Shown here piece after piece: positions 32,247 through 40,480 of a stretch of 64,000 nucleotides of DNA. The notes under the pieces were generated by a model. It saw nothing but the letters and a program-made list of their open reading frames with translations. It made no database searches and had not been told where the DNA came from. Each line of letters begins with the position of its first letter. Within the stretch, counting starts at the first letter, position 1. The stretch lies in NCBI RefSeq assembly GCF_004123905.1, contig NZ_MZXW01000035.1:62001-126000 (forward strand), in the 5' to 3' direction. The position numbers and the translations under genes were made by a program. This DNA comes from Bradyrhizobium betae. Lineage in GTDB: Bacteria > Pseudomonadota > Alphaproteobacteria > Rhizobiales > Xanthobacteraceae.

Positions 32247-33059
32247 TTACTGCTTCTGGCCCGGCAACGGCACGAGGCGCATCTCGGCTGTCCCGGCGTC
32301 CTGCGTGCGCACCAGCACCGCAAAAATGGTTTCGACTGCGAGCCGCACCGCCGCCTCCATCGCCTTGCCCTTGGCCAGATGCGCCGCGATCAGGCCGGTG
32401 AGGAGATCCCCGGTCCCTGAGGGGCGGATCGGCAGACGCGGCGTCGCAAAGCGCGACAGCTGGCCATCCGCGCACAGGATCGTCTCCACCTGCCCCTCTG
32501 GCGTGTCCGTGAGCGTGCAGCCGGTCGCAACGACATCGGTGCGCCCAGCCCCCGCGAGCGCCGTGCATGCCGCGCGCAGGCCCGCAGCGTCCGCGATCGT
32601 GATGCCGGAGAGCAGCTCGAGCTCGAACTGGTTCGGCGTCGTCAGGTTGGCGGCCGGCAGCAGCCGGTGCCGCACCACGTCCAAAATGCCGTCGGCGACA
32701 TAGACGCGGCCGTCGTCCCCGATCACGGGGTCACAGAGATAGATCAGCTTCGAATTGCGGATCAGGGCCCGTTCGACGAAGTCGGCGACGACTGCGGCAT
32801 TGCCGGGCGAGCCGAGATAGCCTGTTACCAGCACCGCGGCCTCGTCGACGAGATCGCGTTCCTCGACGCCCTTGAGGAGGTCGGCGACAAGCTCGGTCTC
32901 CAGCACGCGTCCGCGCAAGGTCGGATAGCGCGGATGGTTCGACAGCAGCGTCGTCGGCACTGCCGCGGCGTTCACGCCCTCCGCCTGCATGGCATAGGCA
33001 GCCGCGCTGTTGCCGACATGGCCGTGGACCACCTGGCTTTGAATGGAGATGACGAGCAT
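32247..33059 (-). CDS. pdxY: Pyridoxal kinase
   Basis: The 270-residue protein is a pyridoxal kinase of the PdxY/PdxK family, which phosphorylates vitamin B6 vitamers with ATP. It shows ISIQSQVVHGHVGNSAAAY at the N-terminus (substrate loop), YLCDPVIGDDGRVYV, NLTTPNQFELELLSG, and RPSGTGDLLTGLIAAHLAKG, where the GTGD Asp is the catalytic base. ATG 33059 gives the conserved N-terminus; a TTG at 33095 is less likely. It lies in an operon behind the PaiB-like gene. Confidence 0.93.
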   Translation of the reverse strand: MLVISIQSQVVHGHVGNSAAAYAMQAEGVNAAAVPTTLLSNHPRYPTLRGRVLETELVADLLKGVEERDLVDEAAVLVTGYLGSPGNAAVVADFVERALIRNSKLIYLCDPVIGDDGRVYVADGILDVVRHRLLPAANLTTPNQFELELLSGITIADAAGLRAACTALAGAGRTDVVATGCTLTDTPEGQVETILCADGQLSRFATPRLPIRPSGTGDLLTGLIAAHLAKGKAMEAAVRLAVETIFAVLVRTQDAGTAEMRLVPLPGQKQ

Positions 33060-33107
33060 GCAGAGGTCCGTAAGGTCAAACGTTGGATGTGGCAAGCGTA
33101 GCCGGGA

Positions 33108-33749
33108 TCACAAGGTCTCATACCCAAGGCCCGGCCGCAGCGCCTGCATCTTCTGCGCCAAGCGCCGATGCCCGCTTTCTTCCGACCGCGCCAGCCGGCC
33201 CACGACCGCGGCATGATCCGCATCGCTCTTGTGCTGGTTGAGCTTGGCCTGCCCCTCGACGCTGTCCACCACGAGATCGATGACACGGATCGCGGCCAAC
33301 ATGCTCTCGCGCTCGTCGGGCTCCATCTGCGCGAGGTCCCAGGGCGCCTTCGGCAACCGCGCCTCGGAGACTGCGAGTAGCGCATCGCCATGGCCGCGAT
33401 TCTCATCCAGCTCGCGCAGATGGGCGACGCCCGACAGGTGCACGGCCTCGTAGAGCCAGGTCGAGACATTGTCGCGCGAGGCGTACCAATCGTTGGAGAT
33501 GTAGGCATCGTCGCCGGCCACGATCAGCAGGAAGCGCCGCGCGCCGTCCGCGAGCGGCACGAGCGGATTTTTGGCGGTGAAATGGATCTGCACGATCGTG
33601 CGCCCCTCACGCTGGTCCAGCACGAACGGCACATGCGAGGCACGCGGGCCGCGCTCATCCGCCGCCACGATCATGCCGAAACCGCGCCGACTTGCGAATT
33701 CCAGCGCGTGCTGCTCCTCGATGCGGAACTGGGGACGGAGGACATGCAT
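33108..33749 (-). CDS. FMN-binding negative transcriptional regulator family (PaiB-like)
   Basis: The 213-residue protein belongs to the PaiB family, a flavin-reductase-like split barrel related to pyridoxamine phosphate oxidase. Family features are ASHVPFVLD near 38, VQIHFTAKNPLVPL near 73, IVAGDDAYISNDWYASRDNVSTWLYEAVHL near 90-120 and the GHRRLAQKM tail. In Bacillus PaiB is linked to control of sporulation and protease genes; here no such role is implied. It is followed by pdxY in the same operon (48 bases to its start), so a link to vitamin B6 or flavin balance is possible. Confidence 0.85.
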   Translation of the reverse strand: MHVLRPQFRIEEQHALEFASRRGFGMIVAADERGPRASHVPFVLDQREGRTIVQIHFTAKNPLVPLADGARRFLLIVAGDDAYISNDWYASRDNVSTWLYEAVHLSGVAHLRELDENRGHGDALLAVSEARLPKAPWDLAQMEPDERESMLAAIRVIDLVVDSVEGQAKLNQHKSDADHAAVVGRLARSEESGHRRLAQKMQALRPGLGYETL

Positions 33750-33841
33750 GGCGCGGCGCTCGATGGCTGGATGGACGACGAGCCGAGGCTAACTCATGAT
33801 CCTGCCAAATCAGAAACGATATTGGTGCGCAAACGCGGATG

Positions 33842-34486
33842 TCAGGAATGATCTCGACGCCGTGCAAGCTCGCCGAGATAGGCACAGAACATGTCGGCCA
33901 GCCCGTCGGCATGACGCGCGATCTCCGCCTCGCTCCGAGACGTCTCCGAGAATTTTTTGCCGACCTCGCTCAGCGTCGTCTTGATCAGCTCGCCGGCGAG
34001 CATGCGCGTCGCATCCGGGACTTTAGGCAATGCCTCCCGCATGAAGACCGCGACGATGCCCTCGCCTGATGCCCGCGCGCTCTGCGCCTCGGGCGCGTCG
34101 CGATAGAGCGGTGCGGCGTCGCTGAGCGCGCCGCGGATCGCGGCCTCCTCGCATTCCGAACGAATGAAGGCATGGACCAATGCGCGCAGCCGCACCAGTG
34201 GCGGTTTCGCCCGGTCCGCGAGAATGCCGCGCAACAGCTCGCTCGTGCGTCGCCATTCGTCGCTCTGGAGGCGGAACAGGATCGCCGCCTTGTTCGGAAA
34301 ATATTGATAGAGCGATCCGACGCTCACGCCGGCCCGCTCCGCCACCCGCGCCGTGGTGAAACGCTGCGCGCCTTCCTTCGCCAGAACCTGAACAGCAGCA
34401 TCGAGAACGGCCGCCACCAGCTCGCTGGAGCGGGCCTGCTGCGGCTGTTTTCGTGAGGAAACTGAACGGCTTCGGCGATCGGCCAT
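33842..34486 (-). CDS. TetR family transcriptional regulator
   Basis: The 214-residue regulator has an N-terminal TetR helix-turn-helix (about 20-66: LVAAVLDAAVQVLAKEGAQR, then RVAERAGVSVGSLYQYFPNKAAIL) and a helical ligand-binding part. It diverges from the O-methyltransferase gene across a gap of 98 bases that holds an imperfect palindrome (34518-34531), a likely operator for both genes. ATG 34486 is chosen since the upstream frame to 34585 would cover that gap. The ligand is unknown. Confidence 0.88.
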   Translation of the reverse strand: MADRRSRSVSSRKQPQQARSSELVAAVLDAAVQVLAKEGAQRFTTARVAERAGVSVGSLYQYFPNKAAILFRLQSDEWRRTSELLRGILADRAKPPLVRLRALVHAFIRSECEEAAIRGALSDAAPLYRDAPEAQSARASGEGIVAVFMREALPKVPDATRMLAGELIKTTLSEVGKKFSETSRSEAEIARHADGLADMFCAYLGELARRRDHS

Positions 34487-34517
34487 GATGTGGTCCAGGC
34501 AATGCGAATAGGAAACG

Positions 34518-34531
34518 CGACGAATTAGTCG
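34518..34531. promoter_or_regulatory. Imperfect palindrome CGACGAATTAGTCG, likely TetR operator
   Basis: The arms CGAC and GTCG are perfect, and 10 of the 14 bases are symmetric around a central AT-rich core. It lies between the divergent TetR gene and O-methyltransferase gene, 31 bases from the first and 53 from the second. Confidence 0.45.
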
Positions 34532-34584
34532 TATTTCGACCTCAGCGCAAGCGCGCGGCTTTTTCGCGAATGTGGAGACTTCCA

Positions 34585-35265
34585 ATGAACACCCCGACTA
34601 TGACTTCGCTTGCCATCACATCACTTGCCCCGCTGCTGGATCGCCTGTTCGACCAGGACGAAGCAGCAAGGAGCGCACTGCGTGCCGCCGTAGCCGACCT
34701 GTCCGACGCCGACCGCGAACGGATGATGCGGAGCAAGACCGATTACCGCGACCTCTACGGACGGCTGAAGGACGTTCCGCTCGCGGTCTCCCGCGAGACC
34801 GGTCATCTGCTCTACATGCTCGCGCGCAGCTCACGGGCCAGAACGATCGTCGAGTTCGGCGCCTCGTTCGGCATCTCCACCCTGCACCTTGCCGCAGGCT
34901 TGCGCGACAATGGCGGCGGCCGTCTCATCACCAGCGAGTTCGAGCCGTCCAAGGTGGCACGGGCGCGGGAGAATCTCTCCGCCGCCGGCCTGCTCGATCT
35001 CGTCGAAATCCGCGAGGGCGATGCGCTGACGACGCTCAGCGCCGATCTGCCTGAGACGATCGACCTCGTACTGCTCGACGGCGCCAAGGCGCTCTACCCT
35101 GAGATCCTGGATCTGGTCGAAGGCCATCTCAGGCCGGGCGCGATCATCGTCGCCGACAATGCCGACGACAGCCTCGACTATCTGGCGCGAGTGCGCGCAC
35201 CGGAAAGCGGCTATCTGTCCACGCCCTTTGCCGAGGACGTCGAACTCTCCGTGCGGATCAACTGA
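34585..35265 (+). CDS. SAM-dependent O-methyltransferase
   Basis: The 226-residue protein is a class I methyltransferase of the catechol/caffeoyl-CoA O-methyltransferase type (methyltransferase_3). It has TIVEFGASFGISTLHLAAGL (SAM-binding motif I, near 92-110), ITSEFEPSKVARARENL (acidic residue near 118) and LVLLDGAKALYPEILDLVEG (metal-binding Asp). It should transfer methyl groups to hydroxylated small molecules. GGAG lies before ATG 34585. It is divergent from a TetR regulator that probably controls it. Confidence 0.85.
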   Translation: MNTPTMTSLAITSLAPLLDRLFDQDEAARSALRAAVADLSDADRERMMRSKTDYRDLYGRLKDVPLAVSRETGHLLYMLARSSRARTIVEFGASFGISTLHLAAGLRDNGGGRLITSEFEPSKVARARENLSAAGLLDLVEIREGDALTTLSADLPETIDLVLLDGAKALYPEILDLVEGHLRPGAIIVADNADDSLDYLARVRAPESGYLSTPFAEDVELSVRIN

Positions 35266-35413
35266 CGCCGCACGAACCGCAACGACATCCCAGGGCCACC
35301 GCGCGATTCGTCGCGCGGCGGCTCCGCGCGGCGTTCCGCGCCTGTCGCAGGTTCGTCACTCACACGTGATATCTCCTCCCGCCAAAAGTCATGTTCTGCG
35401 TGCTAAACATACC

Positions 35414-35425
35414 TACCGCGCGGTA
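35414..35425. promoter_or_regulatory. Palindrome TACCGCGCGGTA, likely TetR operator
   Basis: A perfect 12-base palindrome within ATACCTACCGCGCGGTATC lies 30 bases before the SMR pump gene (start 35455). TetR regulators of drug pumps often bind TACCG-type palindromes. The TetR gene that overlaps the pump gene is the obvious candidate to bind it. Confidence 0.6.
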
Positions 35426-35454
35426 TCTTTCCACGTACTACACTCGAGCTTGTC

Positions 35455-35799
35455 ATGACTTCCGCCTTCAATCCCTACGCAGCTCTTGCCCTCGCCATCG
35501 TCTTCGAGGTGACGGCGTCCGCCTTCCTGCAGCAATCCGCACAGTTCACGCGGCCGTGGCCGACGCTCGCCATGGTGCTGTTCTATGTCGCCTCGTTCTA
35601 TGCCCTGTCGGTCGCGATCCGGGTCATCCCCCTGAGCATCGCCTACGCGATCTGGGGCGGCGTCGGCATCATTCTGACCGCGACCGTTTCCTTCGTGCTG
35701 TTCCGCCAGATGCTGGATGCGGCGGCCTTCGTCGGCATCGGACTGATCGTGTCAGGGGTCGTGGTCATCAATCTGTTCTCGCAGACAACGGCGCACTGA
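35455..35799 (+). CDS. Small multidrug resistance (SMR) family efflux protein
   Basis: The 114-residue protein has four membrane helices and is of EmrE/QacE type. It has the conserved Glu in the first helix (AIVFEVTASAFLQQS), the middle helix pattern ALSVAIRVIPLSIAYAIWGGVG, and a last helix ending in NLFSQ. It exports cationic drugs in exchange for protons as a dimer. A palindromic operator lies just upstream. The TetR gene starts on the last base of its stop codon, so pump and repressor form a self-controlled pair. Confidence 0.93.
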   Translation: MTSAFNPYAALALAIVFEVTASAFLQQSAQFTRPWPTLAMVLFYVASFYALSVAIRVIPLSIAYAIWGGVGIILTATVSFVLFRQMLDAAAFVGIGLIVSGVVVINLFSQTTAH

Positions 35800-36365
35800 T
35801 GCCGGCGAGCGCCTATACCCGCGCCAAGCAGCCCGAGCAGGTCCGGCGCGCCCTGCTCGACCACGCCGCGGCGATCGCCATGGACCACGGCGTATCAGGC
35901 GTCACGGTGCAGGCGGTGGCGGCGGCGGCCGGCGTCACCAAGGGCGGGCTGTTTCATCACTTCGGCAGCAAGCAGGCGTTGATCGAGGGGCTGTTCGCCG
36001 ATCTCCTCGCCCGCGTCGATGCCGAGATCGACGCCGCCGTTGAAGCCGATCCCAGGCCGCGCGGCAGCTTTACACGCGCCTACGTCAATGCCGTCTTCAC
36101 CGGCAAGGCCTTCGGCTTCGCCACGCCCTGGGCGGCGCTCAGCATGGTCGTGGTCACTGATCCATCACTGCGCCGGCTCTGGAACGACTGGATCAAGGCG
36201 CGGCTGAAACGTCATCGTGGCACCGACGCCGCGCCCGAGCTTCACGTCGTGCGGCTAGCAGCCGACGGCGCGTGGCTGTCATTTGTAACGACGGGGCAGA
36301 CGCGGATGAGCGCGGATTTACGTGCGGTGCACGACCGACTGATCGCGCAGACTTACAGGCGATAG
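35799..36365 (+). CDS. TetR family transcriptional regulator of the SMR pump
   Basis: The 188-residue regulator has the TetR helix-turn-helix (about 12-58: VRRALLDHAAAIAMDHGVSG, then TKGGLFHHFGSKQALIEGLF) and a TetR C-terminal domain. Start ATG 35799 shares a base with the pump's stop codon (TGATG). It therefore should repress the operon through the palindrome at 35414 and release it when a pump substrate binds; this logic is inferred from many similar pairs. Confidence 0.9.
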   Translation: MPASAYTRAKQPEQVRRALLDHAAAIAMDHGVSGVTVQAVAAAAGVTKGGLFHHFGSKQALIEGLFADLLARVDAEIDAAVEADPRPRGSFTRAYVNAVFTGKAFGFATPWAALSMVVVTDPSLRRLWNDWIKARLKRHRGTDAAPELHVVRLAADGAWLSFVTTGQTRMSADLRAVHDRLIAQTYRR

Positions 36366-36366
36366 G

Positions 36367-37326
36367 TCAATCAGCAGCTTCTTGCGGAATATCTGCTTGC
36401 CTCTCACCGCTATCTGACTGTCTGGCCGCTCGGTACCGACCGGGCGATAGGCCGTGATATCGATGGAACAGCTTGGAAAATGCCGCCGCCGTCTCGTAGC
36501 CGACCCGGCTGGCAATCCGTGCAATGGGCTCATCGCTGGTTTCCAACAGGAACGCCGCTTCCGCCATCCGCCGCTCGATCACATAACGGTGCACGGACTG
36601 GCCGACGAGCTTGGTAAAGCGCGCCGAAAATACCGAGCGGCCGAGCCCCACGCGCTGGCCAAGGTCGCTCAAGGTCCAGGGCCGGTCGGGTTTTTCGTGA
36701 ATGAGCCTAAGTGCCGGTCCGATATGCGGGTCGGATATGGCCCCGAGCCAGCCGCCTTGTCCGGGACTGAGAGACGAGATCCAGCTTCGGAGTACCTCGA
36801 CAAAGAGCACTTCCGTCAGGCGTGAAAGCGCAACGCTTTGGCCGGGACGCTCGATCGCGAACTCGCTGACCATGCGACGCAGGATTGCCTCGAGCCAACC
36901 GCCGTCTGCCGTCGGCTTCAGCACAAGCACAGGCGGAAGCAGCTCCAGCACACTGCAGAACATCGGTCGGGACACCGTGAAATTGCCGCAGATCATGGTC
37001 GAGAGCGGCTTTACCCGACTGCCGTGACGAACGACACCGAACCGCGACGACGCTCGCTCGATATCCCTGATCCGCAAGGGCTCGGCCCCGCGATCCGAAT
37101 AGAACACATGCGGCTGTCCGCGTGTGATGACGACAAAATCGCCCGCGGTCATCTGGATTTCCTGCCCTTGCTCGAGCGCGAGGGTCGCAGTGCCTTCGCT
37201 GAGATAATGAAACAGGGCGTAGGGGCGCGCCGGCAACTCGAGATGCCAGGGATGGCCGAGCTCGAAGTGAAAGAGCAGCGTCCCACCGAGGCGAACGCGA
37301 TCCAGCACCTGGGCGAGGATGTCCAT
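36367..37326 (-). CDS. AraC family regulator with cupin sensing domain
   Basis: The 319-residue regulator has an N-terminal cupin domain (about 15-185, with LELPARPYALFHYLSEG and AGDFVVITRGQPHVF) and a C-terminal AraC double helix-turn-helix (about 205-300, with LSDLGQRVGLGRSVFSARF and IARIASRVGYETAAAFSKLF, then FHRYHGLSPGRYR). The length and cupin_6 pattern are common in regulators of oxidoreductase or hydrolase genes. It is divergent from the exported hydrolase gene at 37545 and probably controls it. ATG 37326 is chosen over an upstream codon at 37527. Confidence 0.88.
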   Translation of the reverse strand: MDILAQVLDRVRLGGTLLFHFELGHPWHLELPARPYALFHYLSEGTATLALEQGQEIQMTAGDFVVITRGQPHVFYSDRGAEPLRIRDIERASSRFGVVRHGSRVKPLSTMICGNFTVSRPMFCSVLELLPPVLVLKPTADGGWLEAILRRMVSEFAIERPGQSVALSRLTEVLFVEVLRSWISSLSPGQGGWLGAISDPHIGPALRLIHEKPDRPWTLSDLGQRVGLGRSVFSARFTKLVGQSVHRYVIERRMAEAAFLLETSDEPIARIASRVGYETAAAFSKLFHRYHGLSPGRYRAARQSDSGERQADIPQEAAD

Positions 37327-37544
37327 GCCGGCGAGACTAGACCGGTGGACGATAGGACACAACATCCGGACGATTGATCTCTTTGGTCCGAGAGGTCGGC
37401 AAACCAACTCCTGTCGCGGCGGGCCGACGTTACGTACGGCAGCCATTTCGCCAACGGCAGATGGAAGAACCGCGACCAAGCTGGAAACGCCCGTCCATTC
37501 CACCGGACTGTGTTCGTCCGACATCATGCCAACAGGACCAATTC

Positions 37545-38315
37545 ATGCGAAATATTCTCCTCTCAGCCGCTACCGTACTTCTGGCCGGAACGACATTGGC
37601 CGGCTCCGTCCGTTCCGCCGAACTGCCCAAGGGAGCAGCGCACAACATCGTGCTCGTGCATGGCGCTTTCGTGGACCAGACGAGCTGGCAGCCCGTTGCC
37701 GATATTCTCACGAAGAAGGGCTACAATGTCACGCTGGTCGAAAATCCGCTCACCTCGCTTGCCGCTGACGTCGATGCCACGAAGCAGGCGCTGGCGAAGC
37801 AGAACGGCAAGACCGTCCTCGTCGGCCACTCCTGGGGTGGCGTGGTGATCACGCAGGCCGGTAACGATCCCAAGGTGTCGGCGCTCGTCTACGTCTCCGC
37901 TTTCGCACCCGACGTGGGACAATCCCTGGCGACCCTCGCCAAGAGTGGCCCGGCAACCGAAGGCGCCGCGGCGATTCACCCTGACGCGAAGGGTAATTTG
38001 TACATCGATCCCAAAGTGTTTCCGTCAGCGGTCGCAGCTGACCTTCCCCCCGAAATCGCTGAGCACCTGGCCAACTCGCAGCTTCCGTTGAACCACGTTG
38101 CGTTCGAAGCCCCCGTCGACGTTGCCGCCTGGCGCGACAAGCCGACGTTCTACGTGATTAGCACCAAGGACAAGGTGATCGCACCGGAGGTTCAGAAGCT
38201 TTTTGCCGCCGGTATGAAGGCCCAGACGACGGAAGTCGCCGGCAGCCATGCTTCGCTCGTCGTTCATGCAAAAGAAGTCGCCGCGGTGATCGAAAAGGCC
38301 TCGCTCGCAAAGTGA
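37545..38315 (+). CDS. Exported alpha/beta hydrolase
   Basis: The 256-residue precursor has a signal peptide (about 1-24, AGSVRSA) and an alpha/beta-hydrolase fold with the oxyanion HGAF (near 40), the nucleophile elbow VGHSWGGVVI (Ser near 94), an acidic residue near 205 (STKDKVI) and His in AGSHASLVV near 236. It is like the AB hydrolase/esterase family often annotated as salicylate esterase-like; the substrate is unknown. AGGACC precedes ATG 37545. The divergent AraC regulator is its likely controller. Confidence 0.85.
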   Translation: MRNILLSAATVLLAGTTLAGSVRSAELPKGAAHNIVLVHGAFVDQTSWQPVADILTKKGYNVTLVENPLTSLAADVDATKQALAKQNGKTVLVGHSWGGVVITQAGNDPKVSALVYVSAFAPDVGQSLATLAKSGPATEGAAAIHPDAKGNLYIDPKVFPSAVAADLPPEIAEHLANSQLPLNHVAFEAPVDVAAWRDKPTFYVISTKDKVIAPEVQKLFAAGMKAQTTEVAGSHASLVVHAKEVAAVIEKASLAK

Positions 38316-38321
38316 CGACGC

Positions 38322-38349
38322 CGCTCCCGGCGCCCTCGTGCCGGGAGCG
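38322..38349 (+). terminator. Hairpin after the hydrolase gene
   Basis: CGCTCCCGGC (38322-38331) and GCCGGGAGCG (38340-38349) form a perfect 10-bp stem seven bases after the stop codon. No T-run follows, so it may be an RNA-stabilising hairpin or a weak terminator. Confidence 0.55.
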
Positions 38350-38450
38350 CTCACTGCAAATGGCGTTACTCAGCCCGGGCCGGCCGGTCCCGCATCGCGG
38401 CTCTTGAGCCAGGCTTGGCACTCATCCATGAGAGTATTGAAGAGGATAAA

Positions 38451-38981
38451 ATGACGATCGCGAAAGTGGAAGTGGCTCGCTTCAGCCTCACAAGCTCGAA
38501 ACCATTCGACGCGGTAGTGGCCACGCTCAGGTCGGCCATCGGGCAGCCCGACATGATCGAATTTTTCAGGGCGACGCGGGCAACAAACAACTTCCGGGAT
38601 TTGGAGCGCGTTGTGCAAAGCGGTCTCGGGCGTACGGGTCTTATGCTTTTCGCGGAATTCGACTTGGGCGACATTCTGCGGCGCGAAACAGGAAGCGAGA
38701 CACCTAAGATCATGCGATTTGTCGTCGGAAATCCGCTCATCATGAAGGAGATGGTCAAGCACGTGCCCGATGCTGGATCTTACGCTCCTGTCACAATCCT
38801 CATTGATGAACGTCCCGATGGCGTGCATCTCTCGTACGACCAAATGGAAAGTTATTTATTGCCTTATGCCAGCGCCGAAGCCCTTGCCATCGCCCGAGAT
38901 CTGGATGCGGGGGTAACAACTGTGATGCGCGAATGCGCCGGGCTCAAACATTCTGATGACGCCGCGCGTCCACAAGAATAG
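38451..38981 (+). CDS. DUF302 family protein
   Basis: The 176-residue soluble protein resembles the DUF302 fold family. It shows VARFSLTSSKPFDAVVATLRSAIG at the start, LMLFAEFDLGDILRRE in the middle and ILIDERPDGVHLSYDQMES near 125. The role of the family is unknown, though it is often found near redox or stress genes. ATG 38451 follows GAAGAGGA. Base use is a little more AT-rich than in its neighbours. It stands alone behind a hairpin. Confidence 0.7.
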   Translation: MTIAKVEVARFSLTSSKPFDAVVATLRSAIGQPDMIEFFRATRATNNFRDLERVVQSGLGRTGLMLFAEFDLGDILRRETGSETPKIMRFVVGNPLIMKEMVKHVPDAGSYAPVTILIDERPDGVHLSYDQMESYLLPYASAEALAIARDLDAGVTTVMRECAGLKHSDDAARPQE

Positions 38982-39129
38982 TCGAAAAGCCGGAAGTGAA
39001 ATTCTGCGCGAGGATCAAGCAATGTCGTCGTGTGGCGACGCACGACGACAGGCTTGCGGGAAACGACCTCGCCTTCGTCCAACTCGCATCTATCCGGCTA
39101 TGGCTTGCCGCGCGTTGTGAGTCCGCGGC

Positions 39130-39495
39130 CTAGCGGCTTGTCACCGGCTTGGGCGGGCGCGGCGCGGACTTGGACGGCTTCGCGCCGGGCTTCACCGCCG
39201 CGCGCGGCGGCGGTCCGTCGACGGACTGCAAATATGCTGCGAGCGCCTTGGCGGTGTCGGAACTGGTCGCGTAATGATCCGTCAGGAACCAGGACAGCGT
39301 CAGGCTCATGCGCCCCTTGGCAAGACCACGCGGGCTCCGATGGCAGGTCGTGCAGCCGTCGGCGAACAGCTTCTCGGCCGGCTTGCCGGCATCGAGATTT
39401 TGCGCGGACGCGACAGTCACCGTCAGTGTGGCGACGGCCGCGAGAGTCATCAGGGGCGCGATCACCTCGCGCCCCGGTCGAAATAGCGAAGTCAA
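39130..39495 (-). CDS. Small c-type cytochrome
   Basis: The 121-residue precursor has a signal peptide (about 1-31, TVTVASA) and one haem site CTTCH (near residue 48), with a Met in KGRMSLTLSW as possible sixth ligand. A Pro/Lys-rich tail of 25 residues closes it. It would carry electrons in the periplasm; the partner is unknown. TTG 39495 is the apparent start with AGGGGA upstream; ATG 39450 inside the signal region is an alternative. Confidence 0.75.
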   Translation of the reverse strand: MTSLFRPGREVIAPLMTLAAVATLTVTVASAQNLDAGKPAEKLFADGCTTCHRSPRGLAKGRMSLTLSWFLTDHYATSSDTAKALAAYLQSVDGPPPRAAVKPGAKPSKSAPRPPKPVTSR

Positions 39496-39522
39496 ATCTC
39501 GTCCCCTAGCCCCGTTGCGCGG

Positions 39523-39702
39523 TCAGGCCGCCAGCAATTGATCGAATTCGGGCGGCGTATAGGCCTTGCCGTCCTGGTCGGTGATGACGACCCGCCACCC
39601 CTCACTGGCCCACACCCTTGCTTTCGCCACGATGAGCAGCCGGCTCTCGCGGGCGAAACTGCACTTCTCATTATCGCGTTCTGCGATCATTTTATAGGCC
39701 AA
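39523..39702 (-). CDS. Hypothetical 59-residue protein
   Basis: The small soluble protein reads MIAERDNEKCSFARESRLLI near its start, then KARVWASEGWRVVITDQDG and PPEFDQLLAA. I do not know the family, but the charged/hydrophobic pattern is that of a real folded protein, and I believe similar short proteins occur in Bradyrhizobium. TTG 39702 is proposed because AAGGGG lies seven bases upstream; ATG 39690 is the alternative. It lies 28 bases upstream of the cytochrome gene on the same strand. Confidence 0.5.
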   Translation of the reverse strand: MAYKMIAERDNEKCSFARESRLLIVAKARVWASEGWRVVITDQDGKAYTPPEFDQLLAA

Positions 39703-39813
39703 TGCCCATCCCCTTGCGTTGCCCTGCACCCGTTTCCCTCGTGGCAGCGGGCTTTGGCGGCAATTCGCCGGGAGCGTGGCAATTTGGTGCCATCCACGAT
39801 CGCGCCAGGGATC

Positions 39814-40050
39814 ATGAATGCGATTCCGCTTGCCGCGGGCTTGCTTGGTGCAGGCCTGTCCGGCGCGATGTCGGCTGCCGCGCAGACCTATGATCCGCGC
39901 AATCCCGATAGCGCAGTGCGTGGCGACAGCGTCCGGGCAATCCGCCCAGTGCTGCGCCAATCCCTATGCCATGCAAAACCGCAAGCCGGGCCCGGGCCCA
40001 TCGCCGCCGCGACGGAACCGCTAGCGCCCGCGCTTAGTGCACGCGGATGA
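39814..40050 (+). CDS. Possible small secreted protein, perhaps frameshifted
   Basis: The frame begins with a plausible signal peptide (AIPLAAGLLGAGLSGAMSAAA, then QTYDPRNP), but after about residue 32 the sequence loses protein-like character. In the next frame up to 40024 there is a more natural Cys-containing stretch (CVATASGQSAQCCANPYAMQ). A one-base shift near 39905 would join the two. It overlaps the end of the gene at 40034 on the other strand. It may be a decayed gene or a sequence error. Confidence 0.35.
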   Translation: MNAIPLAAGLLGAGLSGAMSAAAQTYDPRNPDSAVRGDSVRAIRPVLRQSLCHAKPQAGPGPIAAATEPLAPALSARG

Positions 40051-40312
40051 CGTGCGGGCGGCCGAGATCGATCAGTCCCTGCACCGCCGAGAGGCGGTCG
40101 TCGAGGGCAGCGATCGTCAGCAACAGATTGTTGCGGCGCTCATCGAGAAGACCCATCTCGGCGCCGGTGAGCTTGGTGCTCGCTCGCTGCTTGTGAATGG
40201 CATCAAGCGATTTGCGCAGTCCGGCAATCAGGCCGGACAGCTTTTTGGCCTCTGTGGTCATCGACCGCTTCGCGACATTATGGCGGCGCGTCTCCGCCTG
40301 ACTCTGTCTCAT
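40034..40312 (-). CDS. Hypothetical coiled-coil protein, 92 residues
   Basis: The protein is basic at the N-terminus (1-25) and helical after that, with a likely coiled-coil hairpin (KKLSGLIAGLRKSLDAIHKQ, then GLLDERRNNLLLTIAALDDR). It has no signal peptide or Cys. GGAGGATGAG precedes ATG 40312, a strong start. I cannot name a family. Confidence 0.6.
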   Translation of the reverse strand: MRQSQAETRRHNVAKRSMTTEAKKLSGLIAGLRKSLDAIHKQRASTKLTGAEMGLLDERRNNLLLTIAALDDRLSAVQGLIDLGRPHVIRVH

Positions 40313-40443
40313 CTCATCCTCCCGTGCCCCGCTGCCCCGAGTGGATGCTTACATCTTTGGATACACATCTTACGATCGATGAAATCTGCCCGCGAAGAAC
40401 CGTCTTAAATTGTACGCGCAGGGAACCCGGGGCATCCATACAG

Positions 40444-40469
40444 AAAGCCCGGCGCGAGGGCCGGGCTTT
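40444..40469 (-). terminator. Rho-independent terminator after the SH3 gene
   Basis: AAAGCCCGGC (40444-40453) and GCCGGGCTTT (40460-40469) form a perfect 10-bp stem flanked by A and T residues, 12 bases beyond the stop codon of the leftward SH3-domain gene. Confidence 0.8.
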
Positions 40470-40480
40470 CGTTGACAACG

